Shown here: piece after piece, positions 7,816-16,656 of the stretch | Layout: each line of letters opens with the position of its first letter | How positions within the stretch are numbered: position 1 is the stretch's first letter | DNA from: Patescibacteria group bacterium | Lineage (GTDB): Bacteria > Patescibacteriota > Patescibacteriia > Buchananbacterales > GWA2-38-13 | Length of the DNA: 36,901 nucleotides | NCBI GenBank assembly: GCA_028712155.1 | Contig: JAQTQO010000014.1 | Span: forward strand, 1-36,901 | Reading direction: 5' to 3' | Translations under genes and position numbers: made by a program | The notes under the pieces: generated by a model | The model's input: the letters and a program-made list of their open reading frames with translations, nothing else | What the model was told of the DNA's origin: nothing | The model's database searches: none

Positions 7816-10413
7816 ATGAAAATCAATATGGAGGACAGCAATATCGCACCAAGTTCAGTACCGCCGTCCGGGAAGAGCACGCGCACCGCACTCGTGGTCG
7901 CCGGTTTTTGTGTGGCTGCCGTTGCCGTCGCCGGTACGATTTTTTACCTCAGCCGGATCCGGCCGTCGGGAACGGTATCCCCCTCGCCGTCGGCCACGCC
8001 GACCGCGACCGTTGAGGAAACTCCTACGCCGTCGCCCATCCAGATTTCACTCACCTCGGCCAAACGCTTGATCGCGCCGGCGGATATTACTTTGGCGAAC
8101 GTCGACGTCAGCCCCAAAGTTCCCGCGTACCAGCTGCCGCTCGATCTTGGCGCCGTTTCCAACTTCAAAAATTTCTCCAATAAACTGCCGTTAAGTGCGT
8201 CAGCCAAATCGCTGCTACAAAAAAACGGATTTGCCGCGTTTCCCACGCCCAAGGAAATCGGGCAGTCACCCCAGGATTTCGCTGATTTCTATTCCGTGCT
8301 GCCGGACAAAGATATCCCGGTCTTTGTGACCACCGACAGCCTGTTGCACTACTACCATGTCTTTTTCGACACCGCGTTGATGCGGATGGAAAAGGACCTG
8401 TTCTACCAGGACGTTTGGCAGATGAGCCAGAGTTTTTTTAACGATGCGATGGAGGTGTACGGCAGCGCCAGCGACCCGACCGTCAAAGAAGCGGCCAAGA
8501 GAAACATTGCGTACCTGAGCGTTGCGCTGGAGTTGCTCAAGCCGAAAAGCGACCAAGTCGTGAACGACCAAAACGTCAAAGACGCGGTATCGTGCTACGG
8601 TTCGAGTGAATATTGCCAGGATTCCTATGCCAAAGCGCTGGAAGAGGGAACTTTCAGCAAGTTCGGGCAAAAAGAAGCGGCGCAATACTTATTCACCATC
8701 CCCGATTTCGTCGAACCGCTGGTGGACAATGAGTTGCAGCTCATCGGCGACCATAAGGGGTGGAATTGTTCGCCGGTCTTTCTCTACCAGGAGGATTACT
8801 CCCAGTACGTGCCGCGCGGACACTACACGAAATCGGAGAAATTGAAAAACTATTTCCGGGCGGTGATGTGGTATGGCCGGATGACCGATCTGGTCAAGGG
8901 TTCACCGGCGCTCGTCGCCGGGAAATGCAACCAGCACGACTCCGCAGGGTTCGTGGCAAAAGATGACGCGAAAATCCAGACGCTGGGCGCGTCGCTTTTG
9001 GCGAGAAAGTTTGCTTTGGATAAGGATATTCAGAGCAAGTGGGCTCGGCTCTACGCCATCACGTCGTTTTTCGTCGGGTACTCCGATGATTTAGGCCCGG
9101 TCGATTACGCGGCTGCCGCCAAAGGGGTGGTCGGCGGCGACCAAACGGCGGAGGTCAGCCAGCTGGCCGCCAACATTGAAAAAATTCAGCAGGTCATCCA
9201 GACGCAATTTGCCAAGCCGAAAATTTACAGCGGGCTGGGGAAGGCCGAGATGCTGGTGCTGCCCCAACCGCCGCTGACCGAGCAGCAGATCAACGAATTG
9301 AAGCAGCAGGCCGGCCAACTTTTGGCAAATACCCAGGGTTTCCGGATGCTGGGCCAGCGCGAAGTGGTGGATTCCTACCTGTTCTCCAAAATCGTTTCCC
9401 CCTATTCCGGTGAGTACACCGGCGACCCGAACACATTGCCCTTCACCTACGTCGTCACTCCGGTGGGTCGCAAAGTGCGCGGCTTTCCCCGCGGTCTGGA
9501 TATTTTCGCGCTTTTCGGTTCGGAGCGGGCGAGCGCCATCATCAAAGAACTTGGCGACGCGAGCTATTCCGATTATGCCAAGACTTTTCAGGCGCTAAAA
9601 CAGGAAATGGACGCGCTGCCATCGGACGCCTGGTACAAAAATCTCTACTGGAGCTGGCTGTACACCTTGAAATCATTGACGCCGAAGTTCGGCGAGGGCT
9701 ACCCCACCTTCATGCAGACCACGGCCTGGCAGGATAAATCATTGACCACGGCGCTGGCCTCCTGGGCTGAGCTGCGGCACGATACGATTCTGTACGCCAA
9801 GCAGAGTTATACCATGGCCGAATTGGGTGGTGCTCCTGATGAACCGATCGTCGGCTATGTTGAACCGGTGCCGGAATTCTATGCCCGATTGCTCAATCTC
9901 ACGAAGTTGACCAATGTTGGCTTGTCGCGGATGTTGACCAAGGAAGAAATGGACAACATCGGAGTGGGCGGGGCGCTGGGCAGCTTTGACACCGTTTTAT
10001 CCCGTTTGTTGAGCATCTCCAAAACGGAACTGGAAAATAAGGAGCTGGCGGACAGCGATTACTGGTTCATCAAATATTTCGGCACTCAGCTTACCGACAT
10101 CAATAAAAGCCTGGTGGGTGCCGGTTACGGCGGCGAGGTTGACCCGGATATGTTCAAAACTACCCTGGTGGCGGATGTGCATACCGACGGCAATACGAAG
10201 CAAGTCCTGGAAGAAGGGGTCGGCTATCTCTCGACGATGGCAGTCGTCTACCGGTTGCCGGACAACCGGCTGCTGATCGGTGCCGGTCCGATTTTCAGCT
10301 ACTACGAATTCAAACATCCGATGTCCGACCGGTTAACCGATGAAGCCTGGCGCCAAATGCTGCAGAGTAATCCCCCGCCCGCGCCGGAGTGGGTGAAGAA
10401 TTTTTCCGAATAG
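7816..10413 (+). CDS. DUF3160-like secreted protein
   Basis: N-terminal TM, then long domain with LPDKDIPVFVTTDSLLHYYHVFFD and LVADVHTDGNTKQVLEEGVGY. Confidence 0.8.
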   Translation: MKINMEDSNIAPSSVPPSGKSTRTALVVAGFCVAAVAVAGTIFYLSRIRPSGTVSPSPSATPTATVEETPTPSPIQISLTSAKRLIAPADITLANVDVSPKVPAYQLPLDLGAVSNFKNFSNKLPLSASAKSLLQKNGFAAFPTPKEIGQSPQDFADFYSVLPDKDIPVFVTTDSLLHYYHVFFDTALMRMEKDLFYQDVWQMSQSFFNDAMEVYGSASDPTVKEAAKRNIAYLSVALELLKPKSDQVVNDQNVKDAVSCYGSSEYCQDSYAKALEEGTFSKFGQKEAAQYLFTIPDFVEPLVDNELQLIGDHKGWNCSPVFLYQEDYSQYVPRGHYTKSEKLKNYFRAVMWYGRMTDLVKGSPALVAGKCNQHDSAGFVAKDDAKIQTLGASLLARKFALDKDIQSKWARLYAITSFFVGYSDDLGPVDYAAAAKGVVGGDQTAEVSQLAANIEKIQQVIQTQFAKPKIYSGLGKAEMLVLPQPPLTEQQINELKQQAGQLLANTQGFRMLGQREVVDSYLFSKIVSPYSGEYTGDPNTLPFTYVVTPVGRKVRGFPRGLDIFALFGSERASAIIKELGDASYSDYAKTFQALKQEMDALPSDAWYKNLYWSWLYTLKSLTPKFGEGYPTFMQTTAWQDKSLTTALASWAELRHDTILYAKQSYTMAELGGAPDEPIVGYVEPVPEFYARLLNLTKLTNVGLSRMLTKEEMDNIGVGGALGSFDTVLSRLLSISKTELENKELADSDYWFIKYFGTQLTDINKSLVGAGYGGEVDPDMFKTTLVADVHTDGNTKQVLEEGVGYLSTMAVVYRLPDNRLLIGAGPIFSYYEFKHPMSDRLTDEAWRQMLQSNPPPAPEWVKNFSE

Positions 10414-10471
10414 GAAAGGGTTCGGCGGACGGATGATATTGTCGTAGTTCGCAAAAAAGCGAGTAATAAAA

Positions 10472-10500
10472 AAACCAGCGCATAACCGCGCTGGTTTTTG
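10472..10500 (+). terminator. rho-independent terminator
   Basis: AAACCAGCGCataaccGCGCTGGTTTTT. Confidence 0.85.
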
Positions 10501-10530
10501 ATATCCTAATTGTTTTGATGAGTATAATCC

Positions 10531-10559
10531 TTGACTTTTTTCAAATTATTGGATAAAGT
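10531..10559 (+). promoter_or_regulatory. sigma70-like promoter for 10614 gene
   Basis: TTGACT - 17 nt - TAAAGT. Confidence 0.65.
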
Positions 10560-10613
10560 GACACGTCACGTCTTTGACAATCTGTGGGCCATTGAGAAAG
10601 GAAAAATCCAACA

Positions 10614-11564
10614 ATGGTACGTAACATCGTTCTGCTCTTTTGGTCGTCGTTCGTCTTTGTCGCCGCGGCTTTCGCGCAGGAGCAAAACTCCCCCAACCCG
10701 CCGCCGGCAGCCGGGCAGGAGCCTGCCGACACGCCGTCGCCCGGCTTGCCTACGCTGCCGCCGTTCACCCTGCGGTTCGATGATCCGCCGTCTCCATCGC
10801 CGACCGCCGAACCGGCGACTCCCCCGCCCGCGCCTGTCGAACCCAGTTGGAGGCCGAAGGGTTTCCTCTCGTTCACCCTGCAGCAGCGTTACGTCGGGAC
10901 GTTCACATCCCGGCTGCTCCACGATGGCTGGATGGCGTGGACGGAACTGAACGTGCAGCTGCCCAAAGGATTTTACGCCGACCTCTGGTGGACGTACGGG
11001 CTCGACGACAACAACGTCAACTCGAACAAGGGCGACGAGTTCGAACCCAACTTCGGTTGGAAGGGTAAGCTGCCGTACGATTTGTGCCTGCACCTGTTCT
11101 TCCGGTACTTCGATTTCTATCCGCTCGACGAGTGGTATGACAGCGATTGCTGGATACAGGGTGCGGCGCTCGCGCGAGATTTCGTTCTCGGCAAAGATTC
11201 GCCACACGGCACGCACACCATCCGGCCGGAGCTGTTGGCTGGTTACCTGTCCGAAGTCAACGACTTCATCGGCGGCGCGGCGGTTCTTTTGCCCAACGTC
11301 ACCTACACGTGGGCCAAACCGTTGGGCTACCAGTACCTGACGATTGCCAATCAGGTGTACCTGCAGTACGACGACGGCTTCGACCGGCCGTGCAACGACA
11401 CCGGGTTGTTCTTCCGCTGGCAGGGCGGGCTGCAGTGGCAGGTGGCCGACAACGTCATCCTAACGCTGCCGGGGATTTTAGCCCTGGTCTCGATGGTTGA
11501 TCACAACGACGACCGGCTGGACGAAGTGTTTTCGTTCAACGCCGCCGTCAAGCTCATTTTCTGA
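10614..11564 (+). CDS. secreted protein resembling an outer-membrane beta-barrel (C-terminal Phe)
   Basis: Signal peptide ending AFAQE, Pro-rich linker, aromatic-rich alternating strands, C-terminus AVKLIF. Confidence 0.7.
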   Translation: MVRNIVLLFWSSFVFVAAAFAQEQNSPNPPPAAGQEPADTPSPGLPTLPPFTLRFDDPPSPSPTAEPATPPPAPVEPSWRPKGFLSFTLQQRYVGTFTSRLLHDGWMAWTELNVQLPKGFYADLWWTYGLDDNNVNSNKGDEFEPNFGWKGKLPYDLCLHLFFRYFDFYPLDEWYDSDCWIQGAALARDFVLGKDSPHGTHTIRPELLAGYLSEVNDFIGGAAVLLPNVTYTWAKPLGYQYLTIANQVYLQYDDGFDRPCNDTGLFFRWQGGLQWQVADNVILTLPGILALVSMVDHNDDRLDEVFSFNAAVKLIF

Positions 11565-11594
11565 CGTTTCCGTTCCCCGACCACGTTTCGACGG

Positions 11595-11623
11595 CGCCTC
11601 ACACGTAGTGTGAGGCGTTTTTT
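11595..11623 (+). terminator. rho-independent terminator
   Basis: CGCCTCACACgtaGTGTGAGGCGTTTTTT. Confidence 0.9.
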
Positions 11624-11636
11624 GATAAATAATTTT

Positions 11637-11658
11637 GCCACCTTTCTAGAAAGGTGGC
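11637..11658. repeat. 22-bp perfect palindrome, left boundary of AT-rich island
   Basis: GCCACCTTTCTAGAAAGGTGGC; same arms recur at 13578-13601. Confidence 0.8.
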
Positions 11659-11659
11659 C

Positions 11660-11800
11660 CAAAGTCGCGCCCTGTCTCGAAATGTAGAAAAAATCAGACT
11701 CGCTCGGCGTAAAATCGCTATGCGCATACTACCTCAGCACGCGATTTCCCACCGCCTCGCTCGCCTCGATTTTTTACCTACATTTCTCCAATGGGCGCTT
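11660..11800. repeat. nested inverted-repeat element
   Basis: GCGCCC..AAATGTAGAAAAAATC..AAATCGC..GCGATTT..GATTTTTTACCTACATTT..GGGCGC. Confidence 0.65.
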
Positions 11801-11809
11801 TAGTATTTT

Positions 11810-12553
11810 TTATTTTGCCTGTGCCCAAAGGTACTGAAAAAAGTCTCGGATTAGGCGCGATGCATTCCGGTCAGCTGTGATTACCATCGTCGGGCTCTTC
11901 TTTGTAGCATTGTTAATTGAGGTTCCAACAATATAGGCCACATCATCTACCACAAAAAATCTGTCATGAAGCCTTGGATGTCGTCGCCGAAAATATTTTT
12001 TATACTCAATCTTAAATCTATTGTCGCGCGCGAGAAATTTCCCCGACGTGTGATTTAACAAAAAATATATTTTAAGAGTTCTTGGAATTATCGCCAGGGC
12101 ATTATCAAATGTGTTTTCATCGGTATAGGAATCGGCAAAAAAGACATATTTTTTTGCTTTAGCAAGTATGTTTCTGATATGGGTATCGAATGTGACGGAT
12201 TGTCCCCAATGGAAAATTCGAAGTCCCCAACAGCCTTTTATTTCTTGTTGATCGCCATTTCCGTCAACCAGTGCCTCTAAATGCTCTATACCTTTCACGG
12301 TTACTGCGAACCATCCCCGCTTTCCGGTGGGTTTAACCCATTCGTCTCTATCTGCTCGGTCATAAAAACTCGGGTTGAAATCAGATTTCAGGATACTTTT
12401 TCTCCAATCCTTTTTGATGCGTGCGATTTCAAGACCCCATCCTGGTTTTCCCGCACATTCCCAAGCTGCTAGCGCCAAAAATTTTTGATGCCCCGTCATT
12501 TTGCCGACCGGTAGCTGCCGGAAAAACGATTTTATGCTGCTGCGATATTTCAT
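11810..12553 (-). CDS. PLD-like (HKD-type) protein with N-terminal winged-helix-like domain
   Basis: HDRFFVVDDVAYIVGTSI C-terminal PLD-like motif; N-terminal region resembles the 12900-13307 protein. Confidence 0.7.
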   Translation of the reverse strand: MKYRSSIKSFFRQLPVGKMTGHQKFLALAAWECAGKPGWGLEIARIKKDWRKSILKSDFNPSFYDRADRDEWVKPTGKRGWFAVTVKGIEHLEALVDGNGDQQEIKGCWGLRIFHWGQSVTFDTHIRNILAKAKKYVFFADSYTDENTFDNALAIIPRTLKIYFLLNHTSGKFLARDNRFKIEYKKYFRRRHPRLHDRFFVVDDVAYIVGTSINNATKKSPTMVITADRNASRLIRDFFQYLWAQAK

Positions 12554-12565
12554 TGTTGCTCAATA

Positions 12566-12910
12566 CTATTTTCTTATGACGTATTCCCATTTATTGTCTT
12601 TTTGATTAAATATTCGATTTAAGTCGCGCGACTTCACGAGCCGGAGAAGTTTTGTGGCGATCGCAGGATCACTATAGAAATACCCCATTTCACGCAATTT
12701 CCCCCTGACAGTCGACAGGCTGCGTGGTGTATCAAAAAAATTTTCATGTATAAGGGTATTAATTCCGCCCGTTACTCCACTAGCTTTTCTTTTGCTTGGG
12801 AGAACAAAATGACGTCGTGATTGCAAATCTGACTTTTCACCAAGAGTCTCGCGCAATTCCTCTAAAAGCTGTGCGATCTGACTTATAATTATCTGCGGTT
12901 TATTTGGCAT
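12566..12910 (-). CDS. hypothetical protein, probable winged-helix-like domain
   Basis: Overlaps the upstream gene by 11 nt; GGINTLIHENFFDTPRSLSTVRGKLREMGYFYSDPAIATKLLRLVKSRDLNRI. Confidence 0.65.
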   Translation of the reverse strand: MPNKPQIIISQIAQLLEELRETLGEKSDLQSRRHFVLPSKRKASGVTGGINTLIHENFFDTPRSLSTVRGKLREMGYFYSDPAIATKLLRLVKSRDLNRIFNQKDNKWEYVIRK

Positions 12911-13307
12911 ATTTTTTATCTATAGCCTGTTGGATTACCTGCTCCACAGATTCGTCAAGGATGTACTGACCTTTCTTTCCAGATTCGTGGCACCATCCTT
13001 TATCACCTGCTCGAGATGGATAGACTGGGTTGTATTTTTTTAGGAATCTCGTCATGTTAGACCACTCCTTTTCAACATCTCTTATTTGTACAATACCTGA
13101 TTTTCCGCCAGCAAGGTGCCAGGCGACTACTATCCAGCGCAGTTCGCCACTTGTGAGATTTCGGTTGTGCTGATACAGGAACGCTCTAAGCGATCCTACT
13201 TTGCTGCTTTGTAGGATTTTATGTTTGGGGGTAGTCTCCGAAAACAGAAAACCCTCGATTTTTTTGATTCGTCGATCATGATCGGCGACAGTTTTTTCCA
13301 AATCCAT
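12900..13307 (-). CDS. hypothetical protein with winged-helix-like domain
   Basis: WHLAGGKSGIVQIRDVEKEWSNMTRFLKKYNPVYPSRAGDKGWCHESGKKGQY parallels the PLD protein N-terminus. Confidence 0.7.
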   Translation of the reverse strand: MDLEKTVADHDRRIKKIEGFLFSETTPKHKILQSSKVGSLRAFLYQHNRNLTSGELRWIVVAWHLAGGKSGIVQIRDVEKEWSNMTRFLKKYNPVYPSRAGDKGWCHESGKKGQYILDESVEQVIQQAIDKKYAK

Positions 13308-13577
13308 AGCTGTTTGTATAAATTAATACTTAACGAAAATGATAATAGCGCAATGGCGTCCCATTTGTCAAGTCTTTTTACCGCCAGATGCGTTGATTTA
13401 TTGTTAACTAGATTAATATTACAATGTAAATTAACCATTTTTTCGCTAAAATTACATAATTTTTAGTACATTAGTAAATTTTTTGACTTCTCAAAATATT
13501 TATTGTCTATACAGCCAAAAATAACTTACGGCTGCTGTTAAATTCTCCAAATTTCGGAGTCTGCTCGCTGGTTTGGT

Positions 13578-13601
13578 GCCACCTTTGCCATCAAAGGTGG
13601 C
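13578..13601. repeat. hairpin matching 11637-11658, right boundary of island
   Basis: GCCACCTTTgccatcAAAGGTGGC. Confidence 0.8.
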
Positions 13602-14590
13602 TAAGCTTTGAACTCAATCCAATACTCCTTCGGCTTTGATTCTGATCCAAGCACTTTTTTCCAGTATGTATCAATATCCGAAACGTGGAGAATCTTTCCG
13701 TTGTGGTAACAGAACGGGTCCACGACGCGGGATTTGCAGAGCACCTTCATCCCCTTGCCCGGCGGGTTTACCGTGTAGGGCACTTTGTTGTTCGCACGGT
13801 TAAATAATTCGGCCAAAGTTTTGTCGTCTGCATGGTGCCGCGCGATTTTGGCAAGCACTTGCGCGTCGGTGGTGTAGAGGTCGGTTTCATGTATGTAGTT
13901 TTTGTCGAGCGCGTAGCGCAGGTATTTGGCCATGGTGGAAAACATCAGAATGGTCGGAACGCCGGCGTAGTATTCCTGGTTGAGCCGGAAAAACAAATCG
14001 ACATACCGTTTGGCGCTGGCAAAATCTTTGAACACCCACGTGCGGTTGGAAACTGTGAGGTGGTCGAGCAGGTAGGCGACGTCCTTGCTCCCGATGTATT
14101 TGATGGCGGTTGCATCCTGCAGAACGTAATCAATCCGGTCGGCGCACAGTTCCGGCAGCGGCCGCTCTTTGAGCGGGAAATTGTTGTCGTCCAAGATATA
14201 GTCGAGAGGAATGCCATACTTTTTTAGGATAGCGGGAATTTCCGTTTTACGGATAAAATCGGCGTGGATATCGTCTTGGTGCTGTTGGTTGTGCGCGTTG
14301 CCGATTTTCTCCCGCATCACGTAGTCAATGCAATGGGAAAACACGACGTGCGAAACGTCGTGGAGCAACCCCGCAATCTGCTCTTCAAGCGGTGCGCCGA
14401 ATTTTTTCAGCAGCAAAAAAACGCCGACGGAATGTTCAAACCGGTTGTGCGCCGTGCCGGGAAAATACGGCTCGAAATACCCCTGTTGGTCAATGCCCTT
14501 CAGTCGCTGCAGCGCGGGGCTTTCGATGAGTGCAACCGCCACCGGTTCGGCAATTTCCACGCTGCCGTAGATGCGGTCCTGGTAGTGCAT
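13601..14590 (-). CDS. HD-domain phosphohydrolase (dNTPase/SAMHD-like)
   Basis: IYGSVEIAEPVAVALIESPALQRLKGIDQQG...HNRFEHSVGVFLLLKKFG...GLLHDVSHVVFSH. Confidence 0.92.
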   Translation of the reverse strand: MHYQDRIYGSVEIAEPVAVALIESPALQRLKGIDQQGYFEPYFPGTAHNRFEHSVGVFLLLKKFGAPLEEQIAGLLHDVSHVVFSHCIDYVMREKIGNAHNQQHQDDIHADFIRKTEIPAILKKYGIPLDYILDDNNFPLKERPLPELCADRIDYVLQDATAIKYIGSKDVAYLLDHLTVSNRTWVFKDFASAKRYVDLFFRLNQEYYAGVPTILMFSTMAKYLRYALDKNYIHETDLYTTDAQVLAKIARHHADDKTLAELFNRANNKVPYTVNPPGKGMKVLCKSRVVDPFCYHNGKILHVSDIDTYWKKVLGSESKPKEYWIEFKA

Positions 14591-14593
14591 AGG

Positions 14594-15481
14594 CTATTGC
14601 GCCGCATTCGGCGGGACTTCAGACTTGTACGAAATGGCAATGCCGATAAGAATCATTAAGCCTCCCACGGCCATCGCCAAGGTAATTGCCTCACCAAAAA
14701 ACAGCCAGCCGAAAAGCGCGCCAAAAATCGCCTCCAGCAGAAGGGCAATGCTCGCAGTTTGTATCGACAACAGGCGGAATCCGTAAATCGCCAGAACATC
14801 AGCCGCAATCGTAATCACCGCAAAAGCAAGAATTGCCAGCCATAAAATGGAAAAAGTGGGAGAGGACAGCGGCTCTCGCAGCAGAATTGCCAGCCCGCTG
14901 CTTATGGTCGTAACAATAATCTGATCGACGAAGAAAATCTGCGGAGCCGTATAGCGGTTCGCCAGCTTTTTCGAAAGGGCGTACCAGCACGCCGTACTCA
15001 CGCCCGTAATAACGGGGAGTGCGGAATACCAAATTTTACCCGGGTCTACTATCGTGAAATACAGGAACAATAACCCGATTAATGCAATTATCAGCGCCAA
15101 GAGTTTTCTCGGGGTTAGACGTTCGTTGAAAAACAGATGACCGATGCCGTATCCGCTGATGGTTACGCTCGCATAAAAGACCAAGAGAACAAAACCAATC
15201 GGCAGGAAATTGAAAGCGATAAATACGGCAGAAAACGAAATAACGGAACTTATGCCCAGGGCGAGAAACCTGCGGATATCCCCGGTGCGCAGAGCCGGCC
15301 ATCGACGGTGCCAGATAATTATTGGAAGTAGAAGAATGGCAACCAGCAGGCCTCGGACTGCGGTCTGAAAAAATACGCCGAAATCAACGCCAACAATGCG
15401 CGACAACACCCCATACCACCCATAAAATAACGCGGCAAAAATGAGCGCCACTACTCCTTTTGGGTAATTATTTTGTGCCAT
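14594..15481 (-). CDS. EamA/DMT-family transporter
   Basis: Ten-TM pattern, RGLLVAILLLPI...LLEAIFGALFGWLFFGEAI. Confidence 0.88.
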   Translation of the reverse strand: MAQNNYPKGVVALIFAALFYGWYGVLSRIVGVDFGVFFQTAVRGLLVAILLLPIIIWHRRWPALRTGDIRRFLALGISSVISFSAVFIAFNFLPIGFVLLVFYASVTISGYGIGHLFFNERLTPRKLLALIIALIGLLFLYFTIVDPGKIWYSALPVITGVSTACWYALSKKLANRYTAPQIFFVDQIIVTTISSGLAILLREPLSSPTFSILWLAILAFAVITIAADVLAIYGFRLLSIQTASIALLLEAIFGALFGWLFFGEAITLAMAVGGLMILIGIAISYKSEVPPNAAQ

Positions 15482-16052
15482 GAACAGTTTCTATTAATGG
15501 TCGCCAGTCTTGTTGGATTTGTACAAACCATGGTTTCCCAAGCTCTTTGCTGTACGCGAAATTGAGGCGGTCGAACTTTTTCAATTTCCTTTCCAATTCT
15601 CCGAACAGTCCCCTGTCTTTTGCCCAGTTGGCAAATGCGGTGTAGAGGATTTTATCGGCAAAGAACGCCAAGGTGTCGGCGTCCTCGATGATTTTTAATT
15701 CCACCGACTCTCCGGTGTGTGCAACCGCCTCTTTTATCTTTTCCAGTTGTTCGGGCGGGAGCTCGAGCGTTTGCAGAAATTTTTCGCTCATGACGATGTT
15801 AAAATTTTCGTGCTTTTGACGGAGCGTGGTTTCATCGGCGACGTAGGTTTTGCCGATGTCGTGGAGCAGCGCGCCGATGGCGAGCGCCGTTCCATCGCAC
15901 GGAACGTGCTTGGCGATTTGCAGCGCGGTATCTTTTACGCGGACGCTGTGGTTATACATGATCGTCCAGTCGTTGAAGCTGTAGTGGGGGTGCTTGAGGA
16001 AGGCGTCATGAACGAACGCCTCGGTTTGGGCGACGATGTTTTCCATATCCAC
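15468..16052 (-). CDS. HD-domain protein
   Basis: YNHSVRVKDTALQIAKHV...ALAIGALLHDIGKTYV...DADTLAFF. Confidence 0.9.
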   Translation of the reverse strand: MDMENIVAQTEAFVHDAFLKHPHYSFNDWTIMYNHSVRVKDTALQIAKHVPCDGTALAIGALLHDIGKTYVADETTLRQKHENFNIVMSEKFLQTLELPPEQLEKIKEAVAHTGESVELKIIEDADTLAFFADKILYTAFANWAKDRGLFGELERKLKKFDRLNFAYSKELGKPWFVQIQQDWRPLIETVHGTK

Positions 16053-16054
16053 GG

Positions 16055-16603
16055 TTACTGCCGAACTTCCGCCAGCTGGCTGTTTTCTACTCGGAAGTAT
16101 TTGGATACCCCGACCGACGGTTTCGCGGTCATCGGCTCGCCGGGTTTTCGGTCGGCGAAGTTCACAATGATTTGGCCGTCGCGGAATTCACTGGATTGCG
16201 GCGCGATGCGGTCGCCGAGCAGGACGGCGTTGGTGCCCTGGCATTTCGTGCCGCCCAATGCCACCGCGACGTAGTAGAATGTCCCGCTCCCGCCGGCATC
16301 CTGTGTGAGGAGGAACGCGACATCGGGAGTTCCGTCGCCGTTAAAATCGCCGGCAACTTCGTTGCCGAAGTAACGGGTGATGAGCTTTGCTTGTGTATCG
16401 TCAATAGTAGTTTCGGCTGAGCCGTTGGCCAAGGTGATATTTTTTCCGTCAACCGAATATGTGCAATTTTTCGGGTCTGCAGCGACGGCCGCGACCGGCG
16501 TTGGTGTACTTTCCGGCTGCGGGTTCTTTGTCGGCGTACAGCCGATAGCGATGCCGGCAAAAACAAGGCCGAGTGTCGCGTAGCGGAGGAAATTTTTCTG
16601 CAT
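16055..16603 (-). CDS. lipoprotein, possible FG-GAP-like single repeat
   Basis: Lipobox AIGCTPT; EVAGDFNGDGTPDVAFLLTQ. Start at MQKNF. Confidence 0.7.
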   Translation of the reverse strand: MQKNFLRYATLGLVFAGIAIGCTPTKNPQPESTPTPVAAVAADPKNCTYSVDGKNITLANGSAETTIDDTQAKLITRYFGNEVAGDFNGDGTPDVAFLLTQDAGGSGTFYYVAVALGGTKCQGTNAVLLGDRIAPQSSEFRDGQIIVNFADRKPGEPMTAKPSVGVSKYFRVENSQLAEVRQ

Positions 16604-16656
16604 AGGTCGAGTAAGAGTTACGGCGATGTTGCCGCAGCGGTTCGTGGGTTTGACCA

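Noticed and set aside
13196-13438. 80-aa minus-strand ORF upstream of the three-gene island
   Set aside because: Overlaps the start of 12900-13307 in another frame; low-complexity product of an AT-rich region.
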